Counted from the first letter of the stretch, positions 47,316 through 58,379 are shown. The stretch: DNA of 64,000 nucleotides from Malania oleifera (GCF_029873635.1 NC_080422.1:58687889-58751888); one strand, 5' to 3'. The notes: generated from the letters alone by a model not told the origin. A program made the numbers and translations.

Positions 47316-49105
47316 ATGACAAACATAGGAGTAGCACCTTTTGGAGAGGGCCAATCCTTAACTCGTCCACCAATCTTTTGTGGACACAACTACACCTTTT
47401 GGAAAAAGAGAATGCAAATATATCTCCAACACATGGATTGGAAAGCATGGGAAGTAGTTATGGATGGAGACCTTGTTCCCACAAAGATAGTAGATGGAAA
47501 ACAAATTCCAAAAGAGAAAAAGGATATGATCAATTCAGATTATAAAATGTTTCAAATAAACTCAAGTGCTATAAATGATTTGTATTGTGCTTTAGATGCT
47601 AATGAATTTAATAGGGTCATGGCTTGTAAAACGGCTAAAGAAATATGGGACAAATTAGAAGTTACATATGAAGGAACTATTGATGTTAGGGACAATAGGA
47701 TAGACATGTTAACAAGAGAATTTGAAGCATTCAAAATGAATTCAGATGAATCCATATCAAGTATGTACACAAGATTCACCCACATAATCAATTCCTTAAG
47801 TGCCTTAGGAAAAACTTATACCACCTACGAAATGATTAGGAAATTTTTGAGAGGCCTTCCCTCCATATAGGAACCTAAGGCTACAGCAATTACCGAAGGA
47901 AGAAACCTTAAGACCACCTCCTTAGATGAACTCATAGCTTCACTCCTCACCTATGAAATGACTATAAAAGAAAGAAATCCTGAACCAAAGCATAAGAAAT
48001 CTATTGCACTAAAAGCATCAAGCCACAGCTCAAGTGAAGAAGAAAGTGAAACAAGTGACTTAGATCAAGATGAATTAGCATTCATCACTAAGAGACTAGG
48101 AAAGTTTTATAGAAGGAATAAAAGATTTCCTAAGAAGTTCAACAAAAGAAAAACTGAAAAAGGAGAATCAAGTAGAAAAGAAAATAAAAGTAAAAGTGAA
48201 CCTCCTATATGCTATAATTATAAGAAACCAGAACATATCAAACCAGATTGCCCATTGCTCAAGAAAGACAAGAAGAAAAAAAAGGAAGCTATGAAGGCTA
48301 CTTGGGATGACTCAAGCTCCAGAGAAACGGAAAACAAATCAAGTGGACAAGAGATGGCAAACGTATGCTTCATAGTGAATGATGAAAAGGTAAATTCCTA
48401 CTACTCTTCAACAGAATCTTGCAATGAATCTTGTGACGAGTCATGTGAGAGGATGCCCTTATACAAAGAATTACATGCTGAATTATTTTCCTTAGATAAA
48501 AGATTCATAAAAATTTCCAAAAGCAATATAACCTTGAAGGATCAAAATAAAGAACTATTGAAGCAACTTGAATCATTCAAAACCATTGAAAAAGAAAACG
48601 AAAAAGATTCTTGTATTGAGAAGTTAGACGATGAAGTAAGTAAAGTAACTCAAGAATTGGGCAAAACTCATAAAGAAAACTTGAATAGAAAGGATTTAGA
48701 AATAAATGAACTAAAGAAATTAGTAGAAGATAAATAAAAAATTACATATAATTTTACAAAAGGTAAAGATGATTTTGAAAAAATGATTGGACAGCAAAGG
48801 CTACATGGGAATAAAGAAGGAATAGGTTACAATGGTAAAACAAACAAAGAGAATAAGAAATTATACATGGGATACTTTGTCAAGGAAGCCAAGCACTATG
48901 CTTGCACTTCTCAAACAACAAACATGAACACACTACTTGCTTTATGTGCAAGACTAAAGGTCACGTAATGTTTGATTGCCCACTAAAAAGGAAGTATGTT
49001 AAAGTACAAGGAGAATGGAAAGTTAATAATGGAACTAACAACAGAACAAAGAAAGTTAAAAGGATTTGGGTTCCAAAGACTAACACAATGAATCCTCAAT
49101 TGTAG
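47316..49105 (+). pseudogene. Sirevirus gag (element 2)
   Basis: Best-preserved gag in the window; the ATG at 47316 begins MTNIGVAPFGEGQSLTRPP. The capsid part has YTFWKKRMQIYLQHMDWKAW and TAKEIWDKLEVTYEGT. A TAG at 47868 replaces the Trp of the LRGLPSIWEPKA-type motif. The frame then stays open to 48737 with a Lys-rich linker, a knuckle CYNYKKPEHIKPDC (second Cys to Tyr), an acidic Ser/Cys-rich piece and a coiled coil. After a TAA at 48735 the frame continues (YMGYFVKEAKHYA). A frameshift near 48900 leads to the second knuckle CFMCKTKGHVMFDC and the end at 49105. Two stops and one shift separate it from an intact gag. Confidence 0.9.
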
Positions 49106-49490
49106 GTATGTTTTAGGACAACATCATCAACGGACAAGTGGTACTTGGACAATGGGTATTCAAGACACATGACCGGCGATAAGACCAAATTTTCCTCTCT
49201 AAGACAAAAGGATGGAGGATATGTCACCTTTGGCGATAATGCCAAGGGTAAGATCATTGGCATCGGGAGAATAGGTAAAGAACCTTCTATTACTATTGAT
49301 ATTGTATTATTAGTAGAAGGTTTAAAACACCATCTTTTAAGCATTAGCCAATTTAGTGACAAAGGGTTTGAAATAACCTTTAAGAAAGAAAAATGTGTTA
49401 TTCAAAATCTCAAAGAAAATAAAATCTTGTTTATAGCTCTTAGGATAAATAATGTTTATTGTATAAATCTTGAGAATCTAATGAATCAAA
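49106..49490 (+). pseudogene. Copia protease (element 2)
   Basis: Aspartic protease region in one frame: WYLDNGYSRHMTGDKTKF, GDNAKGKIIGIGRIGKE, LLVEGLKHHLLSISQFSDKG. The active-site triplet is D-N-G where D-S-G is expected; the Ser-to-Asn change (AGT to AAT) would abolish or weaken activity. In element 1 the same site is intact. Confidence 0.87.
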
Positions 49491-50590
49491 ACGTAACTTG
49501 TTTGGTAGCCATGAATGAAATAAGTTGGCTATGGCATAGGAAGTTAGAACATGCTATTATAGACTTATTATCCAAATTATCAAAGAAAAATCTTGTAAAA
49601 GGATTACCAAATATCAAATTCATAAAAGACAAGATGTGTGACACATGCCAAAAGGGAAAGCAAGTTAAAACAAGCTTTAAAAAGAAAAAGTATATATCTA
49701 CTAAAAGACCCCTAGAACTATTACACCTAGACTTATTCGGTCCAACTAGAACCTTAAGCATATGAGGAAAATAATATGCTTTTGTAATAGTGGATGATTA
49801 TTCAAGATTCACTTGTGTATTATTCCTAACAAACAAAGATGAAGCTTGTGACATGCTAATCATCTTATGTAAGAAATTAAAAAATGAAAAGGGCTATAAT
49901 GTAACAAGTTTTAGAAGTGACCAAGGTAGGGAGTTTAGAAACAAAGAGGTTGATAAATTTTGTAATGAATATGGAATAAACCATAATTTCTCAGCACCTA
50001 GAACTCCATAACAAAATGGAGTTGTAGAAAGAAAAAATAGAATCCTACAAGAGATGGCAAGAACAATGATAAACGAAAATAACCTACCTAAATACTTTTG
50101 GGTTGAAGTTGTAAATACAACATGTTATATTGCAAATAGGGTATCTATAAGATCAAGTATAGACAAAACACCATATGAACTATGGAAAGGAAGAAAACCT
50201 AATATCTCTTATTTTCATATATTTGGATGCAAATGTTTTATCCTTAATACTAAAGATGATTTAGGAAAGTTTGATGCAAAATCTGATGAAGGTATATTTT
50301 TAGGTTACTCTACAAATAGCATAGCCTATAGGGTTTATAATAGGAGAACTCTTACTATCATTGAATCAATACACATAACATTTGATGAATCAAACAATTA
50401 TGAAAATAAAATTAAGAATGATGAAAAAGAAGATATTCCACAAAAAGAAGAAGATCTTGAAATAAAAGAAGAAAATAATAATGAGACTTTAAATGAAAAT
50501 ATTATAGAAAATGTAGAACTACCTAAAGAATGGAGATATGCTAAAAATCATCCAAAGAACAAATACTTGGACAAACTTCAAAAGGAATAA
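49491..50590 (+). pseudogene. Copia integrase (element 2)
   Basis: The GAG-pre-integrase/zinc part reads LWHRKLEHAIIDLLSKL and CDTCQKGKQ (HHCC ligands visible). The core has LDLFGP (first Asp), VDDYSRF, RSDQGREF (second Asp) and VVERKNR (Glu), so the DDE triad is present. Two stops near 49763-49772 and one near 50009 (TAA for Gln in the PQQNG-type motif) interrupt it. The C-terminal part runs through FGCKCFILNTKDDLGKFD and GIFLGYSTNS to an acidic Lys/Glu-rich tail ending at 50590. This whole domain is absent from element 1. Confidence 0.9.
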
Positions 50591-51690
50591 CCACTCGTGC
50601 CTCATTGTAAAATATTTGCAACCATTATGTTTTTTTATCTCAAGATGAACCCAAGAATATTGAAGAAGCCTTAAAAGATGACTTTTGGATTATAGCTATG
50701 CAAGAGGAACTAAATCAATTTGAAAGAAGGCAAGTGTGGGAACTTTTACCTAAACCCAAAGAAAAATCAATCATAGGAACTAAATGGGTGTTTAGAAATA
50801 AAAAAGATAAACATGGGATAGTTATAAGAAATAAAGCTAGGCTAGTAGCACAAGGTTATAATCAAGAAGAAGGTATCGATTACGATGAAACCTTTGCCCC
50901 CGTAGCAAGAATGGAAGCAATTAGAATGCTCATAGCTTATGTAGCCTATAAGGACTTCAAATTATATCAAATGGATGTAAAAAGTGCTTTCTTAGGTGGA
51001 TATATAAATGAAGAAGTATATATAAAACAACCTCCAGGTTTTGAAAATTCAAAAAATTCTAATCATGTATTTAGGTTAACTAAAGCTTTATGGATTAGAA
51101 CAAGCACCTAGAGCTTGGTATGAAAGACTAAGCAAGTTCCTAATTCAAAAAAAAAATTTCAAGAGGAAAGATAGATAGTACTTTATTTATAAAAACTAAA
51201 AATAAAGACATGCTTATAGTACAAATTTATGTTGATGACATTATTTTTGGAGCAACTCACGAGGATTTGTGTAATGAATTTGCTAAGTCTATGCAAAAAG
51301 AGTTTGAGATGAGCATGATGGGAGAGTTAAATTACTTTCTAGGATTACAAATCAAACAAGAAAACAATAGAACTTTCATAAATCAAACTAAATATATTAA
51401 AGACATGTTAAAGAAGTTTGATATGGAAGAAAGTAAACCCATAGGAACTCCCATGAGCACTTCAACTAGTCTTGACAAGGATGCAAAAAGGGAAACAAGT
51501 ATATACTAGGCATTACCGAGGTATGATAGGAAGCCGACTTTATTTAACAGCGAGTAGACTGAATATTATGTTTAGCGTATATATGTGTGCTAGGTTCCAA
51601 TCATCTCCTAAGGAATCACACCAGTCAGTAGTTAAAAGAATCCTTAGATATCTACTAGGCACACTTGAGCTAGGTTTATGGTATCCAAAG
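50591..51690 (+). pseudogene. Copia reverse transcriptase (element 2)
   Basis: After a frame break at 50588, RT opens [18 protein letters not shown] clean stretch (50698-51111) holds [35 protein letters not shown] and [21 protein letters not shown] one-base loss at about 51090 breaks the frame at the ALYGLKQAPRAW-type motif, and an A-run near 51150 adds another shift. The catalytic YVDD is at 51228-51239 (IYVDDIIFGATHE). It continues FLGLQIKQENNRTFINQTKY and, after one more shift near 51500, HYRGMIGSRLYLTASRLN. Confidence 0.9.
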
Positions 51691-52157
51691 GAAATTGAAT
51701 TTGAAATAATAAGCTATTCTGATGCAGACTTTGCTGGATGCAAGATAGATAGAAAAAGCACAAGTGGAACGTGTCATTTTCTAGGACACTCTTAAGTCTC
51801 ATGGTCTTCAAAGAAACAAAACACTATAGCATTATCCACAGTAGAAGCAGAATACATAGCAGCTAGAAGTTGCTGTGCCCAAACATTGTATATGAAACAA
51901 CAACGAACAGATTTCAAAATTCAATATCAAACTATTCCAATAAAATGTGACAACACAAGTGCCATAAATATTTCAAAAAATCTGTTATCTCACTCAAGAA
52001 CAAAACATATTGACATAAGACATCACTTCTTGAGAGATCATGTACAAAACGAAGATATAATGCTAGAATTTGTAAAAACAAATGACCAATCAGCAAATTA
52101 TTCACAAAACCTCTATCTAAATAGCGATTCATATTCATTAGAAGAGAATTGGGTATG
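51691..52157 (+). pseudogene. Copia RNase H (element 2)
   Basis: Motifs in order: SYSDADFAGCKIDRKSTSGT, a stop at 51793, VSWSSKKQNTIALSTVEAEY, LYMKQQ, IKCDNTSAINISKNLLSHSR, TKHIDIRHHFLRDHV. The acidic residues of the active site (DAD, EAE, CDN) are all encoded. The end motif ADIFTKPL is replaced by ANYSQNLYL through a small frameshift. Confidence 0.9.
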
Positions 52158-52508
52158 ATGCAAATTTGAGAAGTAAACTAAATTTTTTTCTGCTTGGCAG
52201 GCGACTGCCACCAAGGTGCTAGGCGACTGCCAGGCTACTAACTTTTGAGTTTATTATTGATAGGCACCTGCCTTATCCTAGCAGGCGACTGCCTCGCAGC
52301 GGGTAGGGTTTAAAACCCTGTTTTATGTCATTTTAACTTCCTTCAGGTGCCTGCACTTTCTTCTCTCGCTCTCTAAAATTCTTCTTTCCTACTCTTTCCC
52401 ACACAGACTCCTCTTCCAAATCATCCTAAAACCAAGCATCCAACCTACCCTCCACATCATATTGCAAATATAACCTTGGGTTTATCAGCCTTCCTCTTCA
52501 ATACAAAC
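52158..52508 (+). other. Spacer between pol and env-like ORF with CAGGCGACTGCC motifs (element 2)
   Basis: Non-coding. Four or five copies of the family D dyad motif lie at 52197-52300 (GGCAGGCGACTGCC, TAGGCGACTGCC, TAGGCACCTGCC, GCAGGCGACTGCC). They are the same motifs that lie upstream of the TATA box in this element's own LTR. Confidence 0.6.
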
Positions 52509-52812
52509 ATGCCACGGATAAAATTGATTGGTAATAAGGTTTCTTCCTCTTCGACAAGGATCAAATATGATGAAGTAGAGAAATGGTTAGTAACTTGACA
52601 TGCTAATCAACTCTATAGGAATCAAATCGCTCTAGCCAAACCCATTCTAGGTAAAGTACTTGATGTTACATTCTTCAATTTTGATTTTCCTGAAATTATG
52701 GATTTTTTTAAGGAAATTGGATGGGATCGGCTTATTACTTATCAAGCAAAAGGATACTATCCAAACGTGGTTCGGATTTTCTATGCAAATATGGAACGGT
52801 TTGAAAATGGGA
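52509..52812 (+). pseudogene. Sirevirus third (env-like) ORF, element 2, truncated
   Basis: It begins MPRIKLIGNKVSSSSTRIKY, has one stop (TGA near 52599), and continues ILGKVLDVTFFNFDFPEIMD, IGWDRLITYQAKGYYPNVVR and IFYANMERFENGM, then is cut at 52812 by the family C solo LTR. It aligns with the ORF at 7002 in element 1 (GKVLDTKFF, YPNLVKLFYANL). Function unknown; named by position in Sireviruses. Confidence 0.68.
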
Positions 52813-54961
52813 TGTTAGCTTTACAGTGATCCCAAAAGGGGGGGGGGTGAATTGGTATTTTTAAAATCTATCCCCTAGATATTCCTCATAACAGCAGTAT
52901 GACCACAATCCTATGGTCAATCTAGTGTGAGTAATATTAGAAATTAAATAAAGCAGTTTAATCAATTACACAAACACTAGAAAGCAGTAAAGAGAAGGGT
53001 GACACACAGATATGTTATCGAGGTTCGGCCAACTGCCTATGTCCCTGCCTTGGCTAACCAGCACAAGGATTATCACAATAACTTGCTCACTTAAATGGGT
53101 GGAGCAACACCTATACAAACCAAGTCAAATTAACACAGGACTGACCTCAACCTTAACCAAGTCAATTAGCATAGGGCTGACCTCAACCTTTACACCAATC
53201 CTTACTAGGCTGGATTACAGCCCCCTTAGGCCACGCCTGGAATGTAGATATACAATCAAAAGGTATAGTATAAGGGTGCTTTCACGTAAACCAAATTTGT
53301 ACCAAAAATGCGCACAATCACAAACACCACAGATGATTTAAAATGTAAGCTCAGTGTGGTCAAAATGGTTCAACTCTCAAAAATATTTTCTATCAGTGTA
53401 GTGAGTACGTGAGAGTATCAACAACAATCTATGTATTTCAAAATGTTTCAATCAAATGTGTTCATACAGAATATCAAGCAAGCCTCAAGAATATCAATCA
53501 ACAAACTATCTCAATCACATGAATATGTATATGCTTGGATTGCAAAATAGATAATCATTGTATTCAACAAATGATATATATACTTGAATAAATATTGCAA
53601 CAAAGATGTTTCACCTCAAAAACAAATATCTCCTCAAATGGTTTTCAAAATAAGGAGATATAGATATTTGTAAATGATTTTGAAAATATTTTGCAACCAA
53701 AAGCAAATGCGAACTTCTCAGGATGTTGCAACGAATATGCAATCTTAGAAGATCTAGTAAAGTCTTCTTAGGATAAACTTATTAGCAAAGTCCCCTAAGA
53801 ATCCTTTTGGGTTTGGTTCTCAACAAAATGAAATAATCTCACAGTAAAGAGAGAGCAAACCTTTCAAGCTAAACACTTAAGAACACTTACAGATGATTTA
53901 ACAACTTTTAAAGGTAAGCTAGAGTGTATTTGGAAGAGTATAAGCAATGAGAAATATTTTGCTTAAGAGATAATTTGATTTTCTATTTTTTCTAATCGAT
54001 CTTTAATTCTCCCAAATGAAGTAGTATATATAGACATACTGAAAATTTTGACCGTTAGGGACCTATTAGGGATTGTTAGAAAAGTTTAATGATATTTAAG
54101 ACATTTTAACCCTGTTTAAAAATATTAACTGTGGTAAAAAATTCAGGGCAACCCGAGAGGTCCGGTCGACCAAGTCTCATATACTTCGGTCGACGAAGGG
54201 ACTTTTGAACGGAGGGCTCAGTTGACCAGGAGAGGGCGATTTCTTAATTTTTAGAGGTTCGGTTGACCAGGCCAATTTGAACCAGCTAGTTCGGTCGACC
54301 AGACCACTGGGATTTCTCCTGAGGACCCTTCGATCGACCAAGTAGTTGGAGAACAAAAGTGCTCGGTTGACCAAATGGTCAAAATGTTGACCAGGGAGGG
54401 TTTCGGTCGACCAGGTCTTTTTGAACTACTTGGTTAGGTCAACCAGATGGTCAAACTTTTGACCCAGGGAGGTTTCGATCGACTAGGCCAAAATGAACTG
54501 ATTGTGCTGGTCGACCGAAAGTGCACCATGTGTGCATTTCGGTCCAATCTTGAAGCATACAAACCCTAATGAAGTGCCTATCAAACATATGTGTAAATGT
54601 GTGTGTCCTAGAGTCACTTGAGATTCAATTTGAAGACATCGAAAATGTCCGATGTCGGTCGACCGAAGGGTAAGCCCTAAGGTCTTTCTATGGTCAATTT
54701 TGGTTTGTATCTAGTTTGAGCTCACAAAATAAACCATACATGTGATGTGTGTTCTTATTACAAACTGAATACCCTAATTACTATTACAGACAAATTTCAC
54801 TATACAAATATTACAATCAAGAGTATGAATTTGTCTTCAAGCTTTGAGCTTTCACGTGCCATTAATGATCTACTAATATGGACCTGTACATGAACTAGAT
54901 ATTCATTAAATACTGGAGTATTTGTCATTATCAAAACTGAGCGTGACCTATAAGGTCAATA
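52813..54961 (-). repeat. Solo LTR, family C, copy 2
   Basis: 2149 bp, homologous to 44196-46362 throughout. The minus strand starts TATTGACCTTATAGGTCACG and ends AAAGCTAACA. Flanks differ: TGGGA (52808-52812) on the left, CCTAC (54962-54966) on the right, so there is no target duplication. The left neighbour is the env-like ORF of copia element 2 and the right neighbour is CACTA transposase. I infer that the LTR marks a recombination or deletion breakpoint. Confidence 0.87.
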
Positions 54962-55432
54962 CCTACTTTACCAGCATCAATTTTAGCAAGACATTATATC
55001 AAAATGACCCTTTTGTACTAGCGACGTAGGCAGAACAAGTATTTTACCTTAAAGATGCAAAATTGAAGGGTGAATGACATGTGACCCAAAAGATTCCTCC
55101 CCAAAATTTGTATGCTATTACAGAAGTTGTAAAAGGGGAGAAGAGTGCCAGTGAGGCTATATTCCAAGAAGATGATCCATATGTCAGTGCAGCAAGGCAA
55201 TCTGCTTTCAATGTTGTTGAAGAAGGAGCCAATCCTATACCAATGAATAGGGTAGGTGCCACAGAAAGACACATAGGGACTGCTGACATTACAATTGAAC
55301 CTTTTGTAGACGTTTACTTCATTGACGATGAGGAAACTAATAAGGAAGATGAAACAGGGGTCGAGTACTATAGTGAAGAGGAAGACACTTTAGAATGTGA
55401 GGATGATACTAATATTAAGGACGTACAGGGGG
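54962..55432 (+). pseudogene. C-terminal exon of CACTA TNP2-type transposase
   Basis: In one frame from at least 54982: FSKTLYQNDPFVLAT, a stop, AEQVFYLKDAKLKGE, a stop, HVTQKIPPQNLYAITEV. This is the conserved tail of plant En/Spm TNP2 transposases (an NDPFVLA.QA.QVFYL pattern followed by the W.VVQK.PPR.LYDI pattern). An acidic tail follows (EYYSEEEDTLECEDD). A good splice donor (G/GTAAGC) lies at 55433, and the next gene starts 120 bp later. The catalytic part of the transposase is not in the window. Confidence 0.78.
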
Positions 55433-55551
55433 GTAAGCATGTTATGTTTATCACTATGTATCTGACATGTGTAAATAACTAAAAATATATTTTTTATGCA
55501 TCCATCTAATATTCATACTTCTTATATTTACATCTCTAATATTTTACAGAC

Positions 55552-57294
55552 ATGGCACCAGGAGGTTGTCGTGGCTGACTTCCTTCCAAGATCACGACTA
55601 CATCGCATGAGGAAGATCCAACGTCCTCGAGACCGGCGGAGCCTATCGGTTCTAATGCGGCACCATCATTGTCTGACCCAACAGGACCTCAGCCAGACAT
55701 GGATACCTTAGTTGGGGATGACAAGAAGGATGAGTTGCCCACCATGATTGGTAGCGTTTTTGAGGTTACGAATAATTTATTTCAATGTAAACTATTGATG
55801 GTTATTCACATGTATGATTAAAATATTGTTCTTGATTTAAATCTTCTTTTAGCATTCAACATCCACGATCAAGTCAAGCCATAGTGTAGCGAAGAACATG
55901 GTGCTTAAGAAGCACCTGGAGAGGACGGGGCAGCGCATGCGAATTGACATTCCTCCAGGCTTCATGGCCTCGTGTGATGATTTGTATCCAGCGTGGACAT
56001 GGGAGCTTGGCATTATATTTCGACAGTATGCTCCAGTCACCACCTTCAGCTGGGCGCAGGTAACTGAGGTGCAGCGTATGGTTCTTTACATGCACATCTT
56101 GGTAAGTAATACCAAACCTTTTTTTTTTTTTTTTGACTCTATATATTAGCCAAACAACTATCTAACTTTCTAACTGTATTACCTATGCACGAGGAGTTTG
56201 ATATGGAAATTCTCCAAACAAACCACGTGAAGAGGGTGGTGGATGTCCAACAGTGCAATAAAGTTAAGACCTATCATGCAAAAGTGTGCGAACATTTTCG
56301 TGTGATGGGAGATTAAGCAAAAACCCACCTATACGATAAGATATCCCCAGAGGATTGGGAGGTGATGTGTCGCCATTTCCGCGATCCACACTATCAGGTG
56401 ATGTGTTTGCATTATAATAACTACTTTGATATTTGATGTTCCTAATAAGAAGTCATTACATATTTTTTGTAGGCTATATATGAAAAAAATATTAAGAACT
56501 GCAGTAAACTCCCTAAGACGCACTGCGGTGGGTTGAAGTTATTCATAAATAATCGAAGGGTAATTGCTATATATTAGACTATTTGACCATTACCTGAATT
56601 AATATTAATTATATTTTATATGATAATGTAGTGTGATCCTGATACTAGTGCAGAGGAGCCGCTTTCAGATCTTTATCAAAGAACACACCAAAGGCGATCA
56701 GGGGAGTGGTGCGACAGTGCGCAGTGCAAACATGTAAGTCAACGAAAATATTTAGTTTATAATTTGATTCAAAACTTTGAAGTTGTATTCTTATTTCCTC
56801 CTTTTTTTCATTTTCATGAGTGGAAATAGGCGATGATGGTCGAGCTGATGGATGCACCTATTGCGAAAGGGAGCCAGTAAATGACGAATTACCAGATAAC
56901 CGCTCAGGTGCTTAGGGAATGAGCGAGGGACTGGGTGAAAGGTCTTGGAAGTGGATACATTGCCTCTATAGCATCATCTTCTATAGGTGTGGCAGTTCGT
57001 GTTGAGATGGAATGAGCACATCGAGAAGCCGAGTCTCGGGCAGACGAGATGGTTCAGCGGATGCATACAATGGAAATAGTGAACCGGCAATTGAAAGACA
57101 TGGTGTCTAACGTCACAGTGGAGAACCAGAGTTTGAAAGACATGGTCTCTAACATCTTAATGGAGAACCAAAGTTTCAAAGACAAGGTCTTCACCATTGA
57201 AGCCACGCTCACCGCAATTCTAAACAAGCAAGCGTAGTTTGAAGAAATGATGCGCCGATCTCAACCAGATGATGCAGGTGGCTCCTCTCATTAG
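55552..57294 (+). pseudogene. CACTA TNP1-type (Ptta/En/Spm) gene, seven exons, six stops
   Basis: Exons read by me: 55552-55764, 55853-56101, 56194-56397, 56473-56559, 56632-56733, 56830-57294, preceded by a possible untranslated exon start at 55550. Every listed exon is a multiple of three, all junctions are phase 0 and all introns have GT...AG ends; the spliced length is about 440 codons. Key motifs of the plant transposase (Ptta/En/Spm) domain are present: DWEVMCRHFRDPHYQ, EKNIKNCSKLPKTHCGG, DPDTSAEEPLSDLYQRTHQ, GEWCDSAQCKH. A coiled coil with QLKDMVSN repeats ends the protein. Six in-frame stops (55576, 56314, 56878, 56920, 57013, 57235) are all one C-to-T step from CGA, CAA or CAG. The role in related elements is binding subterminal repeats (family knowledge). 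Confidence 0.85.
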
Positions 57295-57370
57295 ACGGTA
57301 TGTAAAATGTAGTTTGAATTGCATGCAAGTAGTTCTGAAACACTATTTCTTGTGCTATTGGGACTTGATT

Positions 57371-58162
57371 TATCTTTTCTGCAATTTCATATATGCGTAG
57401 ACAAACTCTAGGTTGTATACTACTACTGCTTGCTTAGCTAAACTTAGGAAGAACTTTTGTGGCTTGCAGGTTTGGAAAATGTTCTATTTTTGAAATTTTG
57501 TTAAATTCCAACGCTTATGTTTGACTTGATTTTAATGTAGAAGGGTGTCTATGTGTTATGTGACTGATATTCTTTCCATGAGTAATGAAAAAGGCATGAA
57601 ATGAGTTGAGTGCATAACTCAGGGGGAGCATTTATCTTTCATGGTTGTAAATTGAAATGCTCTATTGATATCATATCTTTTATGATGATATGTCACCATA
57701 AAGAACATTGCAAATTGATTTTCATAATGTATTAAATGATTGAATCTATTTTATAGATGATTTGTATGTTATGTGAATTGTTAATTGTGCTACCTGATTG
57801 CATGCGTAGTCTATAATGCCTCCTTTATAGCAGATGTGGTGGATGTGAACTGCATGCTAGTAGTGGATATAGGTTCCCATGTGCCTTGAACTGAATCATA
57901 AATTACTTATTTGAACCTATCGAATACAAGTTTTATGGGAAGACGTCCAATTTAGAGATGACATGCTGTCGAAATTTTGGTAGATTTTTTCCCAAAAGTT
58001 AAACCTTGTACAAAGATGATTATGTTAAAATAAATGATAAAATATTTTTGAAAGGATTAGTGAAAACTAATTGAATATTAAATTTCATCTTAGCATAATC
58101 ATCGAATAGTTAGAGGAGCTCAACTCCATCCCTAAAGAAAGAGCATAAAGAAATCATATGCA
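57371..58162 (+). mobile_element. Fragment of family A internal region (and LTR tail)
   Basis: 57375-57450 resembles the family A LTR end (CTAGGTTGTATACTACTACTG ..., compare 16605 on). 57560-58162 resembles the family A 3' non-coding region (compare about 19310-19860: ACTGCATGCTAGTAGTGGAT). It contains one TTTGGGAA ... TTTCCCAAA unit near 57935-57998. This shows the gag-only family is dispersed beyond the array. Confidence 0.75.
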
Positions 58163-58164
58163 TC

Positions 58165-58340
58165 ATGCTTTACTTTTTCTTTCCTTTAAGGATTCCTAGA
58201 GGGGTAACTAAAAAACTTGGGAGGGTTATGAGGAATTTTCTTTGGTCAGGCAAAAGGGAGAGGAGAGGGAGTTTGGTTAGGTGGGAGGTGGTGTGCAAGT
58301 TGAATGAGGAAGGCTTGGGTCTTGGTTATATGGTGTTAAA
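58165..58340 (+). pseudogene. LINE (L1-like) reverse transcriptase C-terminal fragment
   Basis: Translates to FPLRIPRGVTKKLGRVMRNF, then LWSGKRERRGSLVRWEVVCK and EEGLGLGYM. This matches the region after the RT core of plant non-LTR retrotransposons (a P.GV.KKLE.IMR.FLW pattern, then W..VC..K.EGGLGLG). About 58 codons only; both ends are broken. Confidence 0.72.
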
Positions 58341-58379
58341 AGCCACTTCTCCCCAACTACCTGTACAATATATTCTAAA

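Larger units (their letters stand above)
43198..52812 (+). mobile_element. Copia (Sirevirus-type) element 2, nearly complete, 3' end lost
   Basis: LTR (43198-47257, with a nested solo LTR), PBS, gag, protease, integrase, RT, RNase H, spacer and start of the env-like ORF, all plus strand. Integrase before RT defines Ty1/copia. There is no 3' LTR; the element is cut at 52812 by a minus-strand solo LTR beyond which unrelated CACTA sequence follows. It has fewer lesions than element 1, and all catalytic motifs can be read except the changed protease site. Confidence 0.88.

Noticed and set aside
44196..54961. One minus-strand element with family C LTRs at 44196 and 52813 enclosing copia element 2
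   Set aside because: The sequence between is a plus-strand element with its own PBS. There is no PBS or PPT beside the family C LTRs, and the left LTR has its own perfect CCTAC duplication. Two solo LTRs fit better.
55018..55289. Minus-strand ORFs over 55018-55289 and 55849-56095
   Set aside because: They are shadows of the plus-strand CACTA TNP2 and TNP1 coding exons.
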